Shown here piece by piece: positions 12,181 through 23,615 of a DNA stretch of 64,000 nt. The notes beneath the pieces are model-generated. The model was not told the origin of the DNA, did no database searches, and saw only the letters and a list, made by a program, of their open reading frames with translations. The position numbers and the translations under genes are program-made. How positions within the stretch are numbered: the stretch's first letter is position 1; each line of letters starts with the position of its first letter. The DNA comes from Topomyia yanbarensis (lineage: Eukaryota; Arthropoda; Insecta; Diptera; Culicidae), in assembly GCF_030247195.1 (NCBI RefSeq), contig NC_080671.1, positions 6,786,501-6,850,500 on the forward strand, read 5' to 3'.

Positions 12181-12639
12181 GGTGATGAGCTCATTTTCGC
12201 CATGTTTCTATTGAGGAATTCCACGAAGATCCGTCCGAAAATCATTAAAATCGTGACCGACCATCTTAGATTCCAATGAAACTTTGCACGTTTCACCGAC
12301 ATGGAAGATTAAATATTTTCCACAGGTAATAAGATTATTTTGACTCAAGAGCAACTTTTCAAAAGGGCGTAAACGGTTCTACATGTATGAATTTCAAAAT
12401 TTTTTTGTTCGATTACTATATTTCATACAGCAAAACTATCGAAGAACGAGTTACAGGGAATGAATACTTCTGTCTGAAAAAAAAAATACACTGAAAAAAT
12501 TTTGTCATTTTTCAAAAAAAAACAAAAATTTATGATAAAAATTTAAATTGCGAAAAAACCCATTTTTTGTAATTTTTTATATTTTGTTACCAAAAACCTA
12601 AAGAGAAAAGAAACATTTTGAATGTGATTGCATGATAGA

Positions 12640-13205
12640 GAAAAAATCGGTAAAAAAGTTTTTCTAACAATAACTTCGTACATGTTTTTAAATTTCATAC
12701 TAATTGACATACAAAATTGTAATTTTATTACAGAATATAATTCTAAGCACCATTTACAATCAAAAAGCATTTAACAAAAATCTTCCAAAATGCGATAGTT
12801 TTTGAGATATTTGAAATTTTGCTACTTCAAAACAATTAATTCGTGTAATTATGCTCTTTTTAAAAGTTATTCGCGTTACCCCATCATAAAATGTGAAAAA
12901 TTTAATGTTAATCGTTTTAAAGACGTAAAAGCAACTTTTTAAGTGTATTTGGATCATGGAGAAGCTTTCAACAAAAAAGTTTTCCTAACAACAACTTTTG
13001 ACATATTTTTATAATTCTTACTATTTGCGGTCAAAAATACAATTTTCTTTTTGAATATGATTCTAAACGCCATTCTAAATCGAAATGCTCTTAACAAAAA
13101 TTTTCTAAAATGTGGCAGTTCTCGAGAGATTTTAACTTTTGTTTTAACAACACAATTATTTTGTTTTATTACGACCTTTTCATAAATTAGTCGCGTTTCT
13201 CCATC
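12640..13205 (+). repeat. Tandem duplication, period about 310 bp, diverged
   Basis: Unit 1 (about 12640-12890) and unit 2 (about 12955-13205) share, in the same order, an AAAAAGTTTT(T/C)CTAACAA block, TATGATTCTAA or its equivalent, a CTTAACAAAAAT-like block, AAAATG(C/T)G(A/G)(T/C)AGTT, AACAATTAATT or its equivalent, and TCGCGTT(A/T)C(C/T)CCATCA. Further weaker similarity to 12180-12480 (TCAAAAGGGCGTAAAC) and 13205-13260 (TCAAAAGGTCCGTAAAC) suggests a longer decayed array. Confidence 0.65.
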
Positions 13206-13569
13206 AACAATAATAGGTTTTTCAAAAGGTCCGTAAACTTTCCTGCAACTTTCTCTTTGACATCTAGGCGATATTGTGAAACATTTAATTTAATTATCCT
13301 TCTGCCATGAAAGAAGAGAAACTGGCTTCACCACGAAAAACTTCGTGATATGCCAAATATTCAAAAAAAATCATTTTGGTGGAAGTTTCCAAATACAGCA
13401 TTTTCTTGAATTCTGAAATTCACACCAGTCTACAACTTAATGCAAAAACATCATTACTTTCAACGAATTTTGGCATGCTTGATTGTCAGCTAAGCACGAG
13501 AGAACTGATACGAATCTGTAAACAATAAGAGAAGTTTCACACACAATGTTCTCAGAGGCTATCCGGTCA

Positions 13570-13770
13570 CTTAGAAAAATGCCTATTGAGCGAATATCAA
13601 TAGTTCAATAGACCAAATGGGGCAAATTGGTTGAATGTCATTAGGTCGAATGGCGTTTGACTGAATGACGTTTCGCCGAATGTCATCTGGGTGTATAAGT
13701 CATGAATCCAAATGATTTAAGTCCGAAAGCTATTTGGTTGAAAGCGTTACTGAGATAAATGACCATTCTA
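13570..13770 (+). repeat. Array of short degenerate TCGAATGTCATT-like units
   Basis: Repeated phrases with the pattern T-(C/T)-GAATG-(T/A/G)-C-(A/G)-T-T(T/A)GG follow each other at irregular 18-25 bp spacing. Examples are GGTTGAATGTCATTAGG, GGTCGAATGGCGTTTG, CTGAATGACGTTTCG and CCGAATGTCATCTGG. It is a decayed minisatellite with no coding meaning. The spacing is too irregular and the units too diverged for a CRISPR array. Confidence 0.6.
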
Positions 13771-13904
13771 TTTGAACAAACATAATAAATATTTCAATAC
13801 GAACATATTAGTACCGGGTGTGAAGAGTGGCAGCACTGCCGAATCTCTCGGAAGTGATTTTGTGTTCCTCCCATAGTTTACAAAATTTTGCAGTGAAATA
13901 TAGT

Positions 13905-15072
13905 ATATGGGTCATTCCACGCGAAGTGATCAAAAAAAGATGCAAACTTGAAATCGACCTTCACGGATTTGAACAAAATTTGGAGGAATTGTTCATCTAG
14001 GGCCATTATATAAAAACCCAAATTTTTGTGTCAATTGAGCCACCCCTCGGGTCATGGGAGCACCCCCCGTTTTGGCAAATTGTCAAAACCCTTGATTTTT
14101 TTTTGATCATATCTCCGGTTCTATTGAATCTAGAATCAAACCACAAGATGGCTTTTGAAGAAAATTGTTCAAGGAGACTATAAAAAATATTATTTTTTGC
14201 CGACAGTGTTGCCAACTATGCAATTTTTTCAGTTAAATATTAAAAGTTAATTTTTCTCAAAATACGTATATTTTAATTTTGAAAATTTTAATGCCATCGC
14301 GTTCCTCAGACATTTTTACATAAAAAACACTTATCATCCCAATATAATATGAGCGCATCCTGAGATATACCGTTTTGAAGGGAAAAACTCCGATTTTCTC
14401 ATATAAAAATCCATTTTTATTGGCCAAAATTGAGAAAATCTTCAAACTGTCATAAAAATCGACCCTGATCAAAGCAAACCAAATACGTAGTTTTTTATTA
14501 TTTCTCGTCTACTTCACGAAAAATTATGTTTGAACTCAGAATACTCAAATTGGTTTTTTAGTGTTGTGCGCTTGCGATTTTATATGGGAAATTGCGGTTT
14601 TTTCTCTTCAAAACGGTGTATCTCAAGATGCGCTCATATTATATTGAGATGATAAGTGTTTTTTATGTAAAAATGTCTGGGGAACGCGATGGCATTAAAA
14701 TTTTCAAAATTAAAATATGCGTATTTTGAGAAAAATTAAGTTTCAATATTTAACTGATAAAATTGCATACTTGGCAACACTGTCGGCGAAAAATAATATT
14801 TTTTATAGACTCCTTGAACAATTTTCTTCAAAAGCCATCCTGTGGTTTGATTCTAGAGTAAATAGAACCGGAGATATGATCAAAAGAAAATCAAGGGTTT
14901 TGACAATTTGCCAAAACGGGGGGTGCTCCCATGACCCGAGGGGTGGTTCAATTGTCACAAAAATTTGGGTTTTTATATATTGGCCCTAGATGAACAATTC
15001 CTCTAAATTTTGTTCAAATCCGTGGAGGTCGATTACACGTGCCTTGATCACTTCGCATGGAATGACCCATAT
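13905..15072. mobile_element. 1.17 kb foldback (near-perfect inverted repeat) element
   Basis: The two arms (13905 to about 14410, and about 14575 to 15072) are inverted copies with only occasional mismatches. They are separated by a spacer of about 165 bp. The outer ends read ATATGGGTCATTCCA and TGGAATGACCCATAT. Because ATAT is itself part of the palindrome, the target duplication cannot be separated from the end. Each arm contains the mirror image of the same frame (minus at 14006-14215, plus within 14717-14989). This follows from arm identity and is not evidence of a gene. The high arm identity suggests recent insertion or arm homogenisation. Confidence 0.9.
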
Positions 15073-15074
15073 TT

Positions 15075-17040
15075 AATAGGAAATCGAAGTTAATCGCTCG
15101 GTAGGTCGTTTCTCCTGTTGTGTTATGTGTTGGTAGGCAAAAATATCGTTGGAATAGTGTAATTTGACGTAGTGATTTTATCGTCACATCACAATTATTT
15201 TACTATGTATGTGCGCGACTTGAGCGAGCTACCAAAAAAATGTTTCCACTTAGCATCGACAGCGCCATCTGAACTTGACTAGTTGATGCAACGATTTCAC
15301 TGATTCCCAGTTAAACTCATTCCGGAACCGGTTCGGATATCTGAATGGAGTCAGTACCCGGTCAAAAAAAATGCGGACGAAGATCGTCAGGCGATTTAAA
15401 TAGTTTGACGTTTGACTCAACTCGCCTGTGCTAATTGCCCTTAGGAACAAATGCTATTTGCGAATGCGATTTAAAGGCAATTTCAATACTTAGACGACAA
15501 ATTTTCTGGCGGCTGCAATGGACTTGGTTGTTTTTGCATTTTTCAAACATGGCGGTTAGTGTTATCCACATTATTCATATTATTTATCTTATTAATTCAA
15601 TAACTGTTTTATTGTTTTATTCATGTTATTTGTTTCATTTGTTTTAATCATTTTATTAAATTGTTAGTTTTTCCCAGTTCATATATTGTTCAGTTTCTTC
15701 ATTTTATTAATTCGGCTTAGTCAGTTCTTTTTGTTATTGGATGAGAGTTAGTTAGCTTGAAACAATTTAGTTTACTCTCTTAATTTCATAACTTTTCTAA
15801 TATTGTCTGATTTTCATTTGAGCTAATTTGATTTGTTTTATTAATTTGATTTATATGGATCATTCCATCCATTTTATGAATAACTTTTTTTGCTTCATAA
15901 TTGTTTTGATTTTTGGTTTGTTTTGTTATTGTTTTTTAATTTATTCAGTTTATTATACGTGTTATACGTGCAGGACTCGAGGCTGTGCTTGTCTCACATA
16001 TAGTTGCTTGCCAGCTTTGCGTGCGTTTGGCAATTTAATGAATAATACAACAGTTATATATATATATGAGAGGTGTCTCATCCCACTGATGGGTCGATTA
16101 AATCGGTTTTATGTATACATGTGTGTATGTGTTTATGTGTGTATATGTACATATAAATGTTCAAAAAATGGTTGCATTATACACGGGAATGTTTTGTAGT
16201 GTACACATATAATCTATTAATGTGAAAAACTGATACTTCTGGATAGAAGTCAGATCTTCCTCCAATTACAGCTCCTTGGAGATCTCCAATGGAACAACTT
16301 ACACAAGTCCAACAGGCAGTGACACCAGACTAGGAGAAACGGAAGAGCTGAGGAAAACACGGAGTCTATCGGTTCTTTTTTATTATTTCCCCTTTTCTTT
16401 CTTAAATAAGCAGGGATTCAAAAAATGTGGATGAGAGTTAAAGGAGACATAAATGGGAGATAGGAATGAAGGTAGAAAACTGAAAAAATGGTAAGTTCTA
16501 GTACACATGTGTTATGTTATATATACAAATTGAACCATTATAATAAATACGCGTCGATTTCCTGCTTAAATGGAATCGAAAGTTTTACTGTAATGTTACA
16601 ATCCAATTGATACAAACATTACAGTAAGGCGGGGCTAGTTGATGGAACGATGACCTCGGAACATGTCTGGCACTGTACACGAAATGGGTCATCGGAAAGT
16701 CAATTGAGCTAACACCTTCCTAAATCCGTGAACCAAGTTATTTGCATGAATGTTTAAATACATGCAAACATCTTTTTTCTGTAAATCACTACCAGCTAGT
16801 GGGAGATAGGAAGGTTAACACACACACGAACATATTAGTACCGGGTGTGATTTTTTGTCTTATTACTGTTGAATTTATTCTTATATTTACAAAAGGTGTG
16901 ATCTTTAATTCTGTGGAAAACAAAAACAAATCAAAACAAAAACTTACTTTGCCAGAATTATTGAAAAATTTGTGCATAGAATATTCTGAGTTGTATAGTA
17001 TCCGTCATCCGTCATAATTTCGGAATCGCTTCAATAAGTA
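15075..17040. other. No gene; T-rich low-complexity tract
   Basis: 15560-15960 is a T-rich tract built from TTATT and TTTTATT phrases. 16110-16165 is a loose TG/TATG microsatellite. A GTCTCATCCCACTGATGGG phrase at about 16074 resembles a sequence at about 40810. No coding region is recognised. Confidence 0.45.
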
Positions 17041-17117
17041 TTGCAGCATCCGTATTAAATATTGCAACACCCTTCCAAAAAAGATTAGCATCGCCTAGGA
17101 AATGGTGAATTCATGAT

Positions 17118-17530
17118 GTTTTATCTCGAAATCCTGATTAGTTACATATTTGATCTCTTCAGTAAAGTGGTTCTTTAGACCAAAGGTTCCGGCAGGTGCA
17201 ATTTTTAGTTTGGAATGCTGTCACTACATGGTGCTAGTGTACAGTTAAAGTTGTACACTGCAGATCGTTTTATCTCGTTTTTCTAACCTCGTAGAAGGTT
17301 GGTGTCTTCAGAAAAATCATTCAAAAGATCATGTCCATGCATATAACATTTTAACTCGGAACTCTGTCAACACGAGGCGCTAGCGTATATGTGATACTAC
17401 CAATAACATATTATTGGACATGTTGCATCTGGTAATCCTGATTTACCAGAAAATTCGCAGCTTCAGCAAAGTTGTGTAGAGTGTCAAGACCGTGTGCATC
17501 TGTTTGATTTGAATTTGGAATCGGATTATC
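17118..17530 (+). repeat. Three diverged tandem units of about 155 bp
   Basis: Units starting near 17118, 17265 and 17425 share the same succession of phrases: TTTATCTCG or TGATTTACC, a CTTCAG(T/A/C)AAA phrase, then after about 60 bases CTGTCA(C/A)(T/C)AC and G(T/C)GCTAG(T/C)GTA. Divergence is high and the last unit is incomplete. No function is apparent. Confidence 0.4.
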
Positions 17531-17569
17531 AATTGATCCTGACTTATATTTCTTTGTTTCGACGTGAGT

Positions 17570-18260
17570 CCGGAATTTTTGGCTTTCCCGAGATTCCCGA
17601 ATCCCGGAAATTGTGTTTTCTCATTACTGGGATTCGGGAATCCCGGGAAAAGAATTTTTGAATTTATGCCATAAAATTCTTTGGCCGAAAAAATTCTGCA
17701 GGCAATATCTCGACTGACAAACACTTGAGAGTGGGTAGTAATTGGTTCGCGGATCAATGGGCGATATATCTTTGAACTTGGTAATATGAAGACATTTTTT
17801 TGTGATTTTTTAAGGTAAACCTTGCGCAAATCTTTGCTAAAGAATGTTCATGTTTTCATGTCAAAATCAATCGCCATTTATTACAGCGAAGTATTTCTTC
17901 ACAGTAGCGTTAGTGTAAACCCAGTAGCTACGTTCAGAATATCTTCGCAATCATAATCGTCATTGCCAAAATTTAGGTTATCCAAAGTTGACCCAAAAAA
18001 ATCATTCAAAAGAAGTTGATATTGTATAAACTGAGTGACGAGTTATCAAACGATTCAATGCTGTGTAGTCCGTAAAATCGACATCTTCTGACAACTGTTT
18101 TAGGACAGATACACATGCAATCAATCAGGTTTGAAAACTTTTAAATTCATTCTTTCCTTTTCAAGGAAACAAGTCATTCTTTGTATTTTTCTCATTCCCC
18201 ATTGTATTTTTCTTATTCCCAAATTCCCGGAATTTCCCAGGAATTTTTTTTTTTTTTTTT
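17570..18260. repeat. CCCGGGAAT-type low-complexity patches
   Basis: 17580-17660 has a local palindrome built on ATTCCCGAATCCCGG, mirrored around 17625-17656. 18220-18245 has a related AAATTCCCGGAATTTCCC patch that leads into a T-run. Such patches are typical of a decayed foldback element. The stretch between them is unremarkable. Confidence 0.4.
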
Positions 18261-19072
18261 TTGGAAGCTCTAATACCTGCCAATGGACCCGTCGACCTCC
18301 AATGCCTCATATAAGCAAATTTTTTAAATATTTTATCCTGGGAATATTTGTTGTATACTGTACATTATGTAGAATTATATGTAAGAGACAGATGTGGTTA
18401 TAGATTGTGTTAATATCAGTTTTTTTAGAGTTGTACTACTGGGTTTTCGGGAGGGCTCCTCGTCAGAGTTGCTCACTACAATTGCAGACGAGACGGGAAA
18501 TGTCATCCACTAAAACACCGCTTAAGGCCAATTGCAGCGGGTTGTGATTCTGATTGTGATATTGTGTGTACGGTTCAGATGTGCGAGCGTAGGAACGCGT
18601 CGAAATGAGCGTTTATTTATCCGCACTTGAGACCATGTTAATTATGGATTAAAAAGGAACATGGGGAGACTTGACCAAGCGCAGAATTTTATTATTGGTT
18701 ATGACGTGTTCTATAAGATTGTTAAAAAAAATTCAAAAATGTTTTTATACTTTCGATCCCTTAAGGTACCTTTAAAAGTTTAAAATGAACAATCGTTTCC
18801 GTATGGAAAATATTCCGTAAATAATATTGATTTAAATGGTGTAATTTTTTATCAAGCTTTGTATGGACATATCTACTTGACTAATAATTTTAAAGTACTT
18901 ATATCATATCTTATTCCTTATGAAGTAGTGATATATTTTTACATTAATCGGAACATTGGAAAACTTATTACTAAATTTTGCACGACATTGAACGTAAGAA
19001 CTAATGTTGGGGAGACTTGACCAAGTGGCAATAAGCTGAAGAAAGATGCAAAATTTCCGATATTTTTACGCT
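18260..19072. other. No gene; short direct repeat
   Basis: The phrase TGGGGAGACTTGACCAAG occurs at about 18662 and again at about 19008, flanking roughly 330 bp of AT-rich sequence. No coding frame is recognised. Confidence 0.45.
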
Positions 19073-19080
19073 GTAGTACC

Positions 19081-19642
19081 CAGGGATGCCAAAGGTACTG
19101 GTAAACTACATTTTTTCGGTATATTTACATTTGCACAAGCCGTACAGCCCGCTACAGCGACGCATCGCTACAGCTCTTGCCAGAACGGTAGCCAAACCGA
19201 GTACATTTTCCCGTAGAGCAGTGGAATATATTTTTGTTTTGCTGCTGTACTCCGACTGCTCGGTGAGAGTGTGGCGTAGTAAAGTTTGTTCTCTCGCTTT
19301 GTACACTTTTCTCTGCGTAGTCAAAGGGAGATCCCCGCACATGAAAGCGATGATGCCGGTCGTGGCGTAAACGAATCGCATTTATTGCCGGAGTTTGTGA
19401 TTGAAAATATTGAATAAATTAAAAATATTAAAAAGTGTAAAATAAGGAAAGAGAAGCTGTACCGCTCGCGTCTGGTGGCTGTACTGGGGGCAGTATTTCT
19501 TTGTCATGTTACTGCTTTGCTTACAGACTGCCGTACAGCGCTGGGCGTCCTGCAATAGCAAACGACGGCAGCGTCAAAAGAGAAATGAGAATGTAGGCAG
19601 AAAAAATACAGCCGCAGAAAAGGTAGGCATTTTGCATCCTTG
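19081..19642. mobile_element. hAT-type MITE with 8 bp target duplication
   Basis: The ends are CAGGGATGC on the left and GCATCCTTG on the right, an inverted pair with one mismatch. The flanking GTAGTACC is perfectly duplicated at 19073-19080 and 19643-19650. An 8 bp duplication with a CAGGG-like end is the signature of hAT transposition. At 562 bp, and with no transposase-like frame, it would be non-autonomous. Frames inside it (for example 19086-19370 plus and 19106-19381 minus) are shadows. Confidence 0.85.
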
Positions 19643-20299
19643 GTAGTACCTACTGTTTGTGTTAATCACGTCACACAAATATCCCACCTAAAACATCAGT
19701 CTATATCTTTTAGTACTAGTAATCAAAGTTAGCTATAATATGCCCAATTTCGCAACGTGTGAACATGCTATGAACTGACGGAACGATATTCGACCGTGAC
19801 CGAAAGTTCGCTCAAATGAGTTCGGGGTTGAGGTTTCCAGTATAACCCAAGTTGATGACAGAGTAGAGATAAATGACTTAGTCACCGATTTGAGTTTGAC
19901 ATGCTTGGATCTGCTGGAGTTTGGTTGTTTCAAAGACTCCCGGCTCTAGTCAGTAAAGATTTTGCATTACAAGCAATTGCATTCATGATCATTCACAAAT
20001 GACGGTACAAAATCAGATGTCTACTCAGTCTCTTATCGGGTGCCTTTGGCCGGGGTTGCATTGCCAAATTACGTCCTCTTCGTCGTAGGTTCATGTTTGA
20101 TACCACGTTTGTAAATGTATAAGTGCAAAAACGTTCATTTTATCACCAGTGTGTTATCAAGTTTGCGATATCGCGAGCGTGGATGATCGCGAAGCACTGT
20201 CAAAGATCATCTGGTATATTTTCATCCTCGAGAGTCCTAACATGCGACACACCCAAGTTTAAAAGTGTCCCGAACCAGGGCTAATTGCCAAACCCAGGG

Positions 20300-21360
20300 C
20301 TCATCCAGAGAGAACTTGGCCCTAAACTCTTTTTGTACATAATTTCGACCATGGTATATGTGGGTTGTTAAGGTCGCCAGGTTAAGTACTAAATCTGATC
20401 GTAATGCAGCTTAACTAAAGAGAAAATCGTCGTAGTAAGTTGCTTTGCGATATAATCACTGTAATACAGCTTTAGTGAAAAGCCCCCAGACCACGTCAAG
20501 GCACGGTATCATGCCGAGGACCCAACGTACTTAACTTGATCTGCAACAGTAATTTCAGAGTAAAAGAGCTGCAAGCCAAACGAGCTCCGGTTGTAATCCG
20601 TCATTGCATGAAAAACTCCATGGATGTTTTATTTAGATAAACTGATAGTCCAACATGAAGACACTATTGCCTATTAACAAATAAGGCTTGATTTGATATC
20701 AAAAAGTATGTTAATGCAAATACCGGTTTTCATTACATAATAATCAACGGTGAAACCATATGTCGGAAACCAAGGCTAATTCAGTTTCCTCAACCAGCCA
20801 TCGGCGACAATGTTCCCCAAAAAGCAGTGATGGCACATAACCTTCAGGACATCCGCAGACACTATGTTTCCATACCTCTACTTATCCCAATAGATGTCGG
20901 TTGCTAAGTATTGCGTGTATCCAGTTCATGATATATAAAGGTGCCACATCAAAAGACACGTTGTCAAAAGCACCTTCAGTGTCAAGTTCTAAAGTTAATT
21001 GCTTTTTTCGAACAGTTTTTGTTAGACAACATTGTGTAACAGGGTGGTAATAGACTTCTCCGCAGATATGCATGTTGCATTGTATGAAACGGGCAAACAC
21101 TCAAGTCAATGTCCCGAATGTAGTGGACGATTAAACGTTCCACTGATTTGAGAAGGAAAGAGGGTAGACTGATCGATCCACAGCTCTTAGCATCATCATG
21201 GGAAACGCAGCCACCCTTACGAAAGAATACTTTGAATTATTTTTCCGCCATGCTGATGAAATGTATCCTGTTGCAAGACTACACGTAAAATCTGGAACGA
21301 TTTCTTTTCCCGGAGACTTATACAGAGCATAATTTTCAATCGCCCATTTCATCTATTCGG
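20300..21360 (-). pseudogene. Jockey-like LINE reverse-transcriptase pseudogene
   Basis: On the minus strand the order fits a Jockey-clade reverse transcriptase. 21352-21131 reads W-A-I-E-N-Y followed by Y-K-S-P-G, the usual entry motif. 20990-20950 reads L-D-T-E-G-A-F-D-N-V-S-F, the motif A region with the catalytic aspartate. Near 20860 comes a broken C-P-E-G-Y-V version of the P-Q-G-G block. Near 20540 comes a decayed K-Y-L-G-like block. Stops and frame changes occur throughout, and the catalytic DD of motif C is not recognisable. It is a dead fragment, probably truncated at both ends. Confidence 0.75.
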
Positions 21361-21504
21361 TTGTCACAATTATACGCTCAAGAATCAGAACTACCCGAGC
21401 AATCTAAATTCCAGTAAATTCTTTCATGTATCAATATACAAAAATAAAAAAGTTTCTTCTTTTGCGCTGAAAAATCCCGTAAGTAAAATTTATACTAAGT
21501 ATTA

Positions 21505-21648
21505 ATACAGAGTTATGAGGCAATGTCTAGTGTCTAAAGAATATTTTTGCAGATTTGGTTAAACAAAAAGAACGAAACAATGTTCCCATTTTGTAGTCTA
21601 AAGCACACCATGGGTCTGACAAAAATAGGTCATCACCGTGTGTCATGA
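21505..21648 (-). mobile_element. Diverged half-copy of the CAGTGAAGACCCG MITE
   Basis: It follows the inverted left half seen at 7178-7352 block by block: GTTATGAGGCAATGTCTAG-like, a lysine-rich-looking AACAAAAAGAACGAAA stretch, ATGTTCCCATTTTGTAG, and ACAAAAATAGGTCATCACCG at the end. Divergence is clearly greater than between the other copies. Confidence 0.5.
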
Positions 21649-21649
21649 A

Positions 21650-22328
21650 CCCGTTAGCAATATATAAACTAAATGAAAATTAACTGAAAATATAAATCGC
21701 ATTTTAGAATTCTGAAACATCAATTAAAGCCGAAATAGGTACATTTACATATACCGGGCCTGAACATTCACGCTATTTTATTTCAATTTTACTCTTGAAT
21801 GCATTTGAAATTTTTATAAATTCCCGGATAATCAATTTGATCTGTATATTTGAATCACGTTTTCGGTATACGTTAGTTACGCAATGATAACGTGCTGTGC
21901 TGCAAATAACTTAGTTTATTTAGCTTTATCACTTAGGACCATTTAAATCGCCACTCTTGAAATGAAGTGATGGGCTGGAAGTATAGCAACATTTAATGAT
22001 CGAAAAACGCAAAACTTCAAAAATAAAAGAATTGAAAAAATGCAAATATTCAAGCGGTTAAACATTTACACTTCAAATTAATCGAACATTCAAATTAATT
22101 AATAGATTGAAAGATCTAAACCAGCTACTCGCATAAGCTAGCTAATTTGGAAGTTTTTTATGATATGTAGTATAAATTGATAGAATGTAAAAGTCAATAA
22201 AACTATAAACTGAAATATGTTTTTTTCTTTTCATAATTTAATACTTCGCTTGCGGTATAAGAATGAGATGAACTCAAAAAATATTAATTTGCCCAAATAC
22301 AATATTAAGTACAGAACGCCGTCAGTCA
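21650..22328. other. No gene seen
   Basis: AT-rich sequence without a recognisable coding frame or repeat end. Confidence 0.5.
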
Positions 22329-22686
22329 GTGAAATTTTCGGTAATTGTTTACTTTAGCTACTTTTCCCCCTCTAAGTGGAAATATGTTTTTTCTTTCATG
22401 AATATGCTAGTTTAGTGTTGTAGATTCATAAAAAAGAGGCGGAAAGCGAAAATTTTTAATAATTCATTTATGAGACTAAAAATAAGTTTTACCTACTAAC
22501 CTTGCACATAGGGTTATTGTACTCCCGAAAGTAAGGTTTTGGCGAAGCTAGTTTAATGCGGCTCCGCCGCATAGCCGAATCCAAGGATCCGAAGCGGCGC
22601 AAAGCCGCTGAGGATCCGCTGGACGAGCCTTCCTTGCAATTGTCATCAGCAACTCATGCTGTCCGTCTTCGCTACCGCTCAAACTA

Positions 22687-22938
22687 CACTGAGGAAAAAA
22701 CACTTAAGAATTTCATAAATCACGACTTATGAACCTGCGCAATTGTGATTTCATTAGACGCTTATGTATTCCACAAGCGGGGGAGTGGGCGTAGCGTATT
22801 GGTAAATCGATTGCCTTGTACGCAGCGCACCTGGGTTCGGGTCCCGACCCCGCACATAGGGTTAGAAATTTTTCCTAAGAGATTTTTCTAACCCGAAGAG
22901 GCGAATGACCTTAAGGTTAAAACCTCTATAATTGAAAT

Positions 22939-22969
<31 letters not shown>

Positions 22970-23615
22970 TCCACAAGCGAATACATGAATTTCATAAGTT
23001 CGCATTATTGAATCCATAGACGAGTCTTAAGATTATTATAAACATTAGTATTGTGAAAATGTCACAAGTTAAAACAAAATTGGTGGAATTAGCTTCAAGT
23101 TAGGTGTGTTGCAATTGAACTGAACTAGCTGTTTCAAACGAATGGAAAGTAAATGTGAGTATTTATTTTGTGTTCATTGACTATTGTGTCATATTCTTTG
23201 TATATATTTGACAGCACCTAAGCAATATTGTGGCATGACTGAAACTTTTACAATGGATACTTAGACGAACCATAGTGCTTCAGAAACTAAGGGCAAGTAG
23301 GTGAACTGGAGACTTGTTTGAAAACGTATGTAAATTATGTTTAATGATTTTAAAAATATATGACCAGAAAAAAGAAATATAAAAGGTGTTCTTATTTACA
23401 ATCTCTTACCATGATGAATAATATAAGTATAATGGCATGAAAAACATAAGAGCATAGTCAGAATTTCATAAGTATGGTTTATGAAATTCGTAAGTGATCC
23501 AATGACCAACTTCCCCTCTAAATCATAAGACACGTTTATGATTTCTATATGGGATCCTTGTGGCGCAAATTCATAAGTAGTTGTTATGGATTTCGATAGC
23601 TATTTTATCTCGGTG
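22687..23615. mobile_element. MITE with CACTGAG ends (middle layer of the nest)
   Basis: The left end CACTGAGGAAAAAA and the right end TTTTATCTCGGTG are inverted partners, flanked by TA on both sides (22685-22686 and 23616-23617). The interior carries several small hairpins built on TTCATAA and TTATGAA at about 22710, 22990, 23465, 23525 and 23570. It sits at the centre of the foldback element at 22329-23935. It is itself interrupted by a SINE. Confidence 0.75.
22780..22966 (+). mobile_element. tRNA-derived SINE (Feilai-like), innermost layer
   Basis: It has a tRNA-like head with an A-box-like TAGCGTATTGG (22791-22801) and a B-box-like GGTTCGGGTCCC. A body with CCCGAAGAGGCGAATGACC follows, then a pure A-tail of nearly 30 bases ending at 22966. 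A perfect 13 bp target duplication, TATTCCACAAGCG, lies at 22767-22779 and 22967-22979. The long homogeneous tail and the intact duplication make it one of the youngest insertions in the window. It matches the copy at 2426-2592. Confidence 0.92.

Noticed and set aside
13570..13770. CRISPR-like array
   Set aside because: Units are degenerate, spacing is irregular, and the context is eukaryotic.
14006..14989. Two homologous small genes on opposite strands
   Set aside because: The frames are mirror images caused by the identical arms of the foldback element.
19086..19381. Overlapping frames of 60-94 codons on both strands
   Set aside because: All lie inside the hAT-type MITE and overlap each other. 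None has a motif.
22786..22855. tRNA gene on the plus strand
   Set aside because: Same SINE family, with a perfect 13 bp target duplication and an A-tail.
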